The notes beneath the pieces are model-generated. The model was not told where the DNA came from. It ran no database searches and worked only from the letters and a program-made list of their open reading frames with translations. Below, in pieces: positions 20,397 to 24,817 of a DNA stretch of 24,817 nucleotides. Origin of the DNA: Heterotrichella gracilis (Eukaryota; Sar; Xanthophyceae; Tribonematales; Xanthonemataceae); the NCBI GenBank assembly GCA_032358255.1, contig JAULBX010028980.1:1-24817 (forward strand). Reading direction: 5' to 3'. Position numbers and translations under genes: made by a program. The first letter of the stretch is position 1, and every line of letters starts with the position of its first letter.

Positions 20397-23300
20397 ATGA
20401 ACCTAAGGTGCCGTGGGCCAGCAGGGCCAGTCACGTTGTCCGGTGAGTGCACTCTACCGCCACACACTCCGACCGACCAGTGTGTTGACTGGCACCTGCA
20501 ATGCACCTGCATTGCACGGGATCAAGCTGCGTGTGACGGCAACCAGTATGGATTAGAACATCGAAAACCAAACTTCTTGCTTGCGTGCACACAGCCGTCG
20601 TTGTACTGTAGGGTTGGACCCAGCATTGCCCGTGCCCGCGTTCCTGGATTTGCTCGCCAGCAAGTTGGACATCCCCAAACAATCTCTGCAGCTGCTGGTG
20701 GGTTATCCTCCTAAGGCTATCCAGGTAGGCAGCATACCGACGCACCCACTCATTTTGTGAGTGGCTGACAAAACGTGGTGGCTGGTTTCCTCTGTGTTAC
20801 ATCGTGGCATCCAGTTCCCAACCTGTCGGGACCAGGCTGCTGTGTGAGCGTTGGTTGTCGGGCTGCAGCTACCAGATGACCCAAGTGCAACCTTGGCTGC
20901 TCTCGGACTAGCAAATGGGGACAGTGTGGTGGTCAGGCAAGGGGAAGGCAGCGCCCCAGCTGCAAGCAGTGATGACAAGGCTGGGCCCAAGGTAAGGGAT
21001 GCCTGCTGCTGCTGCCCTGGCTGGCACGCTGTGGGCCGAGAGGGTTTCACCTGCCAAATGCAATATGCAGGATGATGTGCAGAACGGGGCAAGCATGTCA
21101 ACTGCCCTCAACGCTCCACCGCCAGCAACTTCTTTGCCTGGGCTTGAGAGGACTGCTCAGCCACATGGCGCAGCTGCAGGTGGGTAGCCAGTCCAGGGTT
21201 GATGCAACCTAGGAGGGGAGGAAAATGGAACTACTGGATATAGGCGCATGCAACCAAACTCGTCTTTGGATGTACTGCGGAATCCTTCACATTCGGTGCT
21301 CGCAGGGGCGCCCACAGAGCAGCCACTGCCCGATGGCAGTGCAATGGTCAGGAGGATTATTGCTTCGGACAACAGTTGCCTGTTCAACGCGCTAGGCTAC
21401 GCAACCCAACACAGCAAGGCAACTGCCAAGGAATTCAGGTGAGGACGGCACCTGGCAGGACCAATGCGTATTAGAAATTTTATATGTTTTTTAAATATGG
21501 TAAAAAAAACCGGAAAGAATATATGTGGGGTGAAGTCGCAAAATCATAAATCCATTTGTGCCAATACTGTCTGCTGCCATTCGGTCTGAATGATGTAGGA
21601 TGGAAATCAACATCATTGTACTGTTGTGCGCAGGCAAGTGATCGCTGACGTCGTGCGGGCCGACCCTGTTGAGTACAACGACGCCTTTTTGGGCAAGAGC
21701 AACGAGGAGTACCAGGAGTGGATACTGCACCCTGATCACTGGGGGGGCGCAATTGAGCTGGCCATTCTGTCAAAGTACGCTGGGCTTGTAGGTTAATTTC
21801 TGGCGGTTCCAGGGCGGCATCCACATCACAGAGCTGGGTAGCTCTGATCCGCCATGCTGGTCAGATTGCAGTAATCTTATATGCACAGGATGCATCTTCA
21901 GAGGACTGGGCAGCATTGGCCACACTGCAGGGCTGGCCAATACAGGGTCCATGCATTGCATGTGCAGCATGGGGCGTGAGTCACTTACATGCCAAGAGCA
22001 GCTCTACTCAATACGGTAGTCTGCACCTGCCAAAATGTTCTCATAAGGGTGGTCTTCTCTGCGCCGCACACGTGCTCACCACGCTCCCGCACCACCCTCC
22101 TGCAGGCACCTGCGGGTCCAGGTAGCTGCGTACGACATCCAGACACGGCGCTGCGACCTGTACGGCGAGGGCGAGGGCTACAGCGAGCGCGTGCTGCTCA
22201 TATACGACGGGCTGCACTACGACGCGCTGGCGCAGGCGGGTGAGTGGGGGTGCAAGGGCAGGCGGGATGGAGATGGTGTGGTGGCGGGGATGCAAGGTGT
22301 CAGCACCAGCAAAGGGTGCATGGAGTGCCAGGATGGCCACTGCTGCATGCATCGCGTGTAGCCACTGCTGTTGGATGCACCCCACCTGAGGCGCAGCTAA
22401 AACAAATGAGCAGCAGCAGCATGCGGTGTGTAAATTGCATCATACCAACATCACAGCAGCTTTTGGCCCCATGTCAATCAAGAATGAAACATAATAATAA
22501 ATTTGTGTTTTGTATAGGTAGTAGGTCAACGCCAAATAGCAGTTATCCAAAAAACGATTTTCGTCATTGAAAAAAGGCAATTAAGAGAAAGAATATGTTT
22601 ACTAACAAAAACAAATCTGATACTTTTTGCTTTACCACAACACTGTTTATGTACTACCCTTGTCACCACGCGGTGTTCACTCCCTTGCCTTCCCCCCCCG
22701 CTGCGCAGCCTTCCCCGGTGCCCCCGAGGACCTGGACGTGTCTGTGTTCCCCTGCTCCGACCCCTTCACGCAGCAGGCCATGGACGCGGCGCAGCGGCTG
22801 GTGCAGCGCCAGCACGAGGCAAGGCAGTTCACAGACACAGGCAACTTCACGCTGCGCTGCGGGGTGTGCCAATTAGGCGTGAGGTGAGAGCTGCTGGCTG
22901 ATGCAAACTGTGCACCACAGGGGGTGCATGGGCTCTGCCCTAACAGGAGGTGGTTGGGGGCCGATGGTGTAGACCCCAACTCCCCCACCGGGAGCACCGA
23001 GCATTGTGCGGGCTGAAGGCGTTTTATTATAATGGTATAGTTCTAATAGCATTACCTCAACTATTAAACTTACTCCGGCCTGGTTTACCGAAAATCATAA
23101 ATGTGTGGATACGTCAATGTATTGTCTCAAACATATCGAGGATGTTTCAATCCTGTTGCGGATGTTACAGTTGGCGGGAGAAAAACTTCATAAAAAAAAC
23201 ATCCTCAATATCTATCTTTTATCAACATGTTATTAAGTATCGTCATCGAACACTGCTATTCCAAAAACATAGATGCTGCTGCTCGCCGGCAAAACAAATT

Positions 23301-23648
23301 GTAATATTATTTATATTTGCAAGCGGGGTATTTGAGTAATGCAACAGGGTTTTTTTGTCTACCGCCACCCTGGTTATTATTTGGTGTTGATGTATACCAT
23401 CAAAACCTGGCATCTGTCCATATCAGAGGGCAGGTACACCCTCTGTTTTTCCCCTTTCTTTCTGGATTAAAGGGTGTAGGATAATGACCTTGGAAGATCT
23501 ACTCCATGGTGAATAGTTATATAAACATACTTACAATGATGAGGAGGTACTTAGTATGATTTGTTCCCTACCAATGTGCAGGGGGGAGAAGGAGGCAATG
23601 GAGCACGCTACGGCAACGGGCCACACCAATTTTTCAGAGTACAAGTAG
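20397..23648 (+). CDS. OTU1: OTU1/YOD1-type ubiquitin thioesterase (9 exons, 346 aa)
   Basis: Exons: 20397-20442, 20612-20724, 20869-20991, 21071-21179, 21306-21438, 21634-21774, 22106-22239, 22709-22883 and 23582-23648. All eight introns are GT-AG and in phase. Residues 1-80 form the UBX-like domain that docks Cdc48/p97 (MNLRCRGPAGPVTLSG, then LLVGYPPKAI). A variable linker follows. The OTU cysteine-protease domain carries the catalytic motif DNSCLFNA (Asp152, Cys155), EEYQEWILHPDHWGGAIEL and the catalytic His259 in YDGLHYDAL. The C-terminus has a C2H2-type zinc finger, CGVC (Cys317, Cys320) and EHATATGHTNFSEYK (His333, His339), which ends the protein, as in yeast OTU1 and human YOD1 (about 300-350 aa). 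The expected role is trimming ubiquitin chains on Cdc48 clients, for example in ER-associated degradation. All key residues are present. Intron 8 (698 bases) contains an A+T-rich insertion. Confidence 0.95.
23010..23345 (+). mobile_element. A+T-rich insertion in OTU1 intron 8, possible decayed retroelement
   Basis: Base composition changes abruptly from GC-rich to A+T-rich near 23015 and back near 23345, inside the 698-base intron. In the frame of CAT at 23132 the translation includes HIEDV, then LLRMLQLAG and KLHKKN, recalling the helix after the active-site motif of Ty3/gypsy reverse transcriptases (H-x-E-D-V, L-x-x-L, A-G, K-K). Only about 25 residues fit, the catalytic aspartates are absent and the flanks do not match, so the assignment is tentative. 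No terminal repeats or target duplication were found. Confidence 0.25.
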
Positions 23649-24249
23649 AGTGCTGTGTGGGTAGCGCTAACAAGCTGACAATGAGAGTGAACCTGGACCA
23701 CCGTGCTGTGAGCAATTTCCAGGGAACCTTGGCAAGTGAAGCTAAGGTCATCTGTGGCCGCTTTTTTTTTTTTTTTTGTTTGCAACACAGTGTGCCAACT
23801 TGGGCCTTGCAAATTGCCAAGAAGATTAAGCATGGCGGGCATCTCTATCCTGTCTCGAACGGCCATGTGAGCCCAGGTTGAATACCTGAGTGTGCATACT
23901 GCAGTGGAAGGATGTTAGTGTTGAAAAAACAATGAGCCAACATCCAGATATCAGGCCGGGGACCCAGCCGGGGGCTGGGCCTCCCTTACAATGACTGGCC
24001 AGGTTTTTAGTCTGTTTTGGCACAGTTTGCCTCGCCAGGTTACCCTGCACCATAACGCTGCGTCAGCAATTGGTTTCTATCTGTGCCCGTGCAACCTTGT
24101 GGTTCTGCACCACTCAGGAGTCTTTACGATTGTTGTTTATTGGAGTTGGTATTAAGCATTATAATGGCTTTTCTTCTTCTTTGCCAAGTGCTGGATGACT
24201 CAATTGAATCTTGAAATTGTAACCCAAAACTGTCCATGCAGCTTTTTCA
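23649..24249 (+). terminator. OTU1 3' UTR region with TGTAA signal
   Basis: No gene was seen. TGTAA at 24218-24222, about 570 bases behind the stop, is a candidate poly(A) signal. The region includes a run of 16 T at 23762-23777, which is an A-run on the minus strand but lacks a TGTAA before it. It also has a hairpin CCCAGCC / GGCTGGG (23963-23969 with 23973-23979, loop GGG), extended by AGGCC / GGCCT on either side. Confidence 0.4.
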
Positions 24250-24743
24250 TAGGAGGTTGACTGGGATAGTCCCAACCGTCCCGGGTGGGGTAGCGCCCAC
24301 CTGTCATCCCAGCATGGAAGGGCTCCCTAATTGGAGTAATTTCGGGGAGGTCATTAGCGAACATTCTCGCTGGTGATCCACCTTGATGACGGCCTTTTTG
24401 GGACTCGCATGTTGGCTTGCATGTGCTTTGTTGGCATTGGCTGGTTGGTGGGTTCTGCCTTGACCTTTAGTGACATTGAGGCCCCCTCTTTGGGTCGGCT
24501 TCCACATGGGCTCTGCCCCGCCACTGATAGCTGCCGTTTTGTGCTATCTATTCGAGCACCTAGGGTGTTCCATCCCGCCACTTTGTGGCCATCCGAGCCT
24601 CTGGCTCCTGACCGCGGCTTTTTGTAGCTTGGGGTCCTTGCCCCGGGCAAAATTCTCCTCTTTTGTTTCGTGTGTTTCCCGGCTTGGCCTGTGCCTTGCC
24701 CCGGGTGCACTTGTAACTTTGGCGCCTCGGAAAAAAAAAAAAA
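24250..24743 (+). mobile_element. 3' part of a poly(A)-tailed retroposon, probably a 5'-truncated non-LTR element
   Basis: TGTAA at 24712-24716 is followed by 14 bases and a run of 13 A (24731-24743), the same arrangement as at 36-77. The stretch before it has no intact reading frame and reads like a LINE 3' UTR. It contains an internal duplication: CCTTGCCCCGGG at 24636-24647 and 24694-24705. A TTTTG-TTTCGTGTGTTTCCC block at 24661-24680 recurs beyond the A-run at 24753-24772 with few changes. The 5' boundary is not visible; 24250 is only where the UTR of OTU1 may end. Absence of a reverse transcriptase leaves a SINE or an mRNA retrocopy possible. Confidence 0.45.
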
Positions 24744-24775
24744 TCTCGCTGCTTTTGCTTCGTGTATTTCCCAGC

Positions 24776-24817
24776 TTTTTTTTTTTTTTTTTTTTTGGCG
24801 GGGCCAAAGTATTTCCC
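24776..24817 (-). mobile_element. Opposite-strand copy of the same retroposon tail, cut by the window edge
   Basis: The run of 21 T (24776-24796) is an A-run on the minus strand. It is preceded there by TACTTTGGCCCCGCC, close to AACTTTGGCGCCTCGG, which precedes the plus-strand A-run at 24731. Two ends of one family therefore face each other with only 32 bases between the A-runs. Lysine-rich open frames across these runs are artefacts. Confidence 0.5.

Noticed and set aside
24250..24743. tRNA-derived SINE
   Set aside because: No A-box/B-box pair or cloverleaf could be found; only the 3' tail is characteristic.
24544..24807. Lysine- and phenylalanine-rich minus-strand frame
   Set aside because: It is a translation of retroposon poly(A)/poly(T) runs.

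Overview
The window looks like nuclear DNA of a chlorophyte green alga. Coding exons are GC-rich at third positions and are split by many short GT-AG introns rich in CATG and TGCA words. The pentamer TGTAA, the usual chlorophyte poly(A) signal, lies behind several gene ends. Three of the four genes have recognisable homologues, and one of these (HLB1-like) belongs to a family I know only from the green lineage. The species cannot be named from sequence alone. All exon joins below were worked out by hand from splice sites and reading phase, and each join quoted keeps frame.

Layout from left to right. Positions 1-77 hold the poly(A)-tailed 3' end of a retroposon. Positions 78-1497 carry no intact gene but contain a frameshifted remnant of the last exon of an acylamino-acid-releasing enzyme (about 1420-1496, minus strand) and the likely 3' region of the next gene. 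Positions 1498-8757 (minus) are a 14-exon gene for a secreted protein of about 860 residues with roughly 100 cysteines in CxxC / GCxxCxxGY modules. Positions 8758-9842 are intergenic, with CCAAT-containing tandem repeats near the start of the Cys-rich gene and a strong G-run just behind the stop of the following gene. Positions 9843-16279 (minus) are a 14-exon acylamino-acid-releasing enzyme (peptidase S9) with a probable organelle-targeting extension, one GC-AG intron and an unusual nucleophile motif. It is divergent from 17008-19617 (plus), a six-exon homologue of plant HLB1 (TPR repeats followed by a PH-like domain). A 22-bp telo-box palindrome lies between this gene and 20397-23648 (plus), a nine-exon OTU1/YOD1-type deubiquitinase. 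Positions 23649-24817 contain its 3' region and a cluster of poly(A) retroposon ends.

The genes do not form one pathway. AARE and OTU1 both belong to protein quality control (removal of N-acylated peptides; editing ubiquitin chains for Cdc48/p97), HLB1 belongs to trans-Golgi/actin traffic, and the Cys-rich protein would pass through the secretory route. I regard that overlap as thematic only. The most unusual items are the Cys-rich protein, the retroposon family visible at both edges, the AARE remnant about 8.4 kb from the intact copy, and the changed catalytic motif in AARE.
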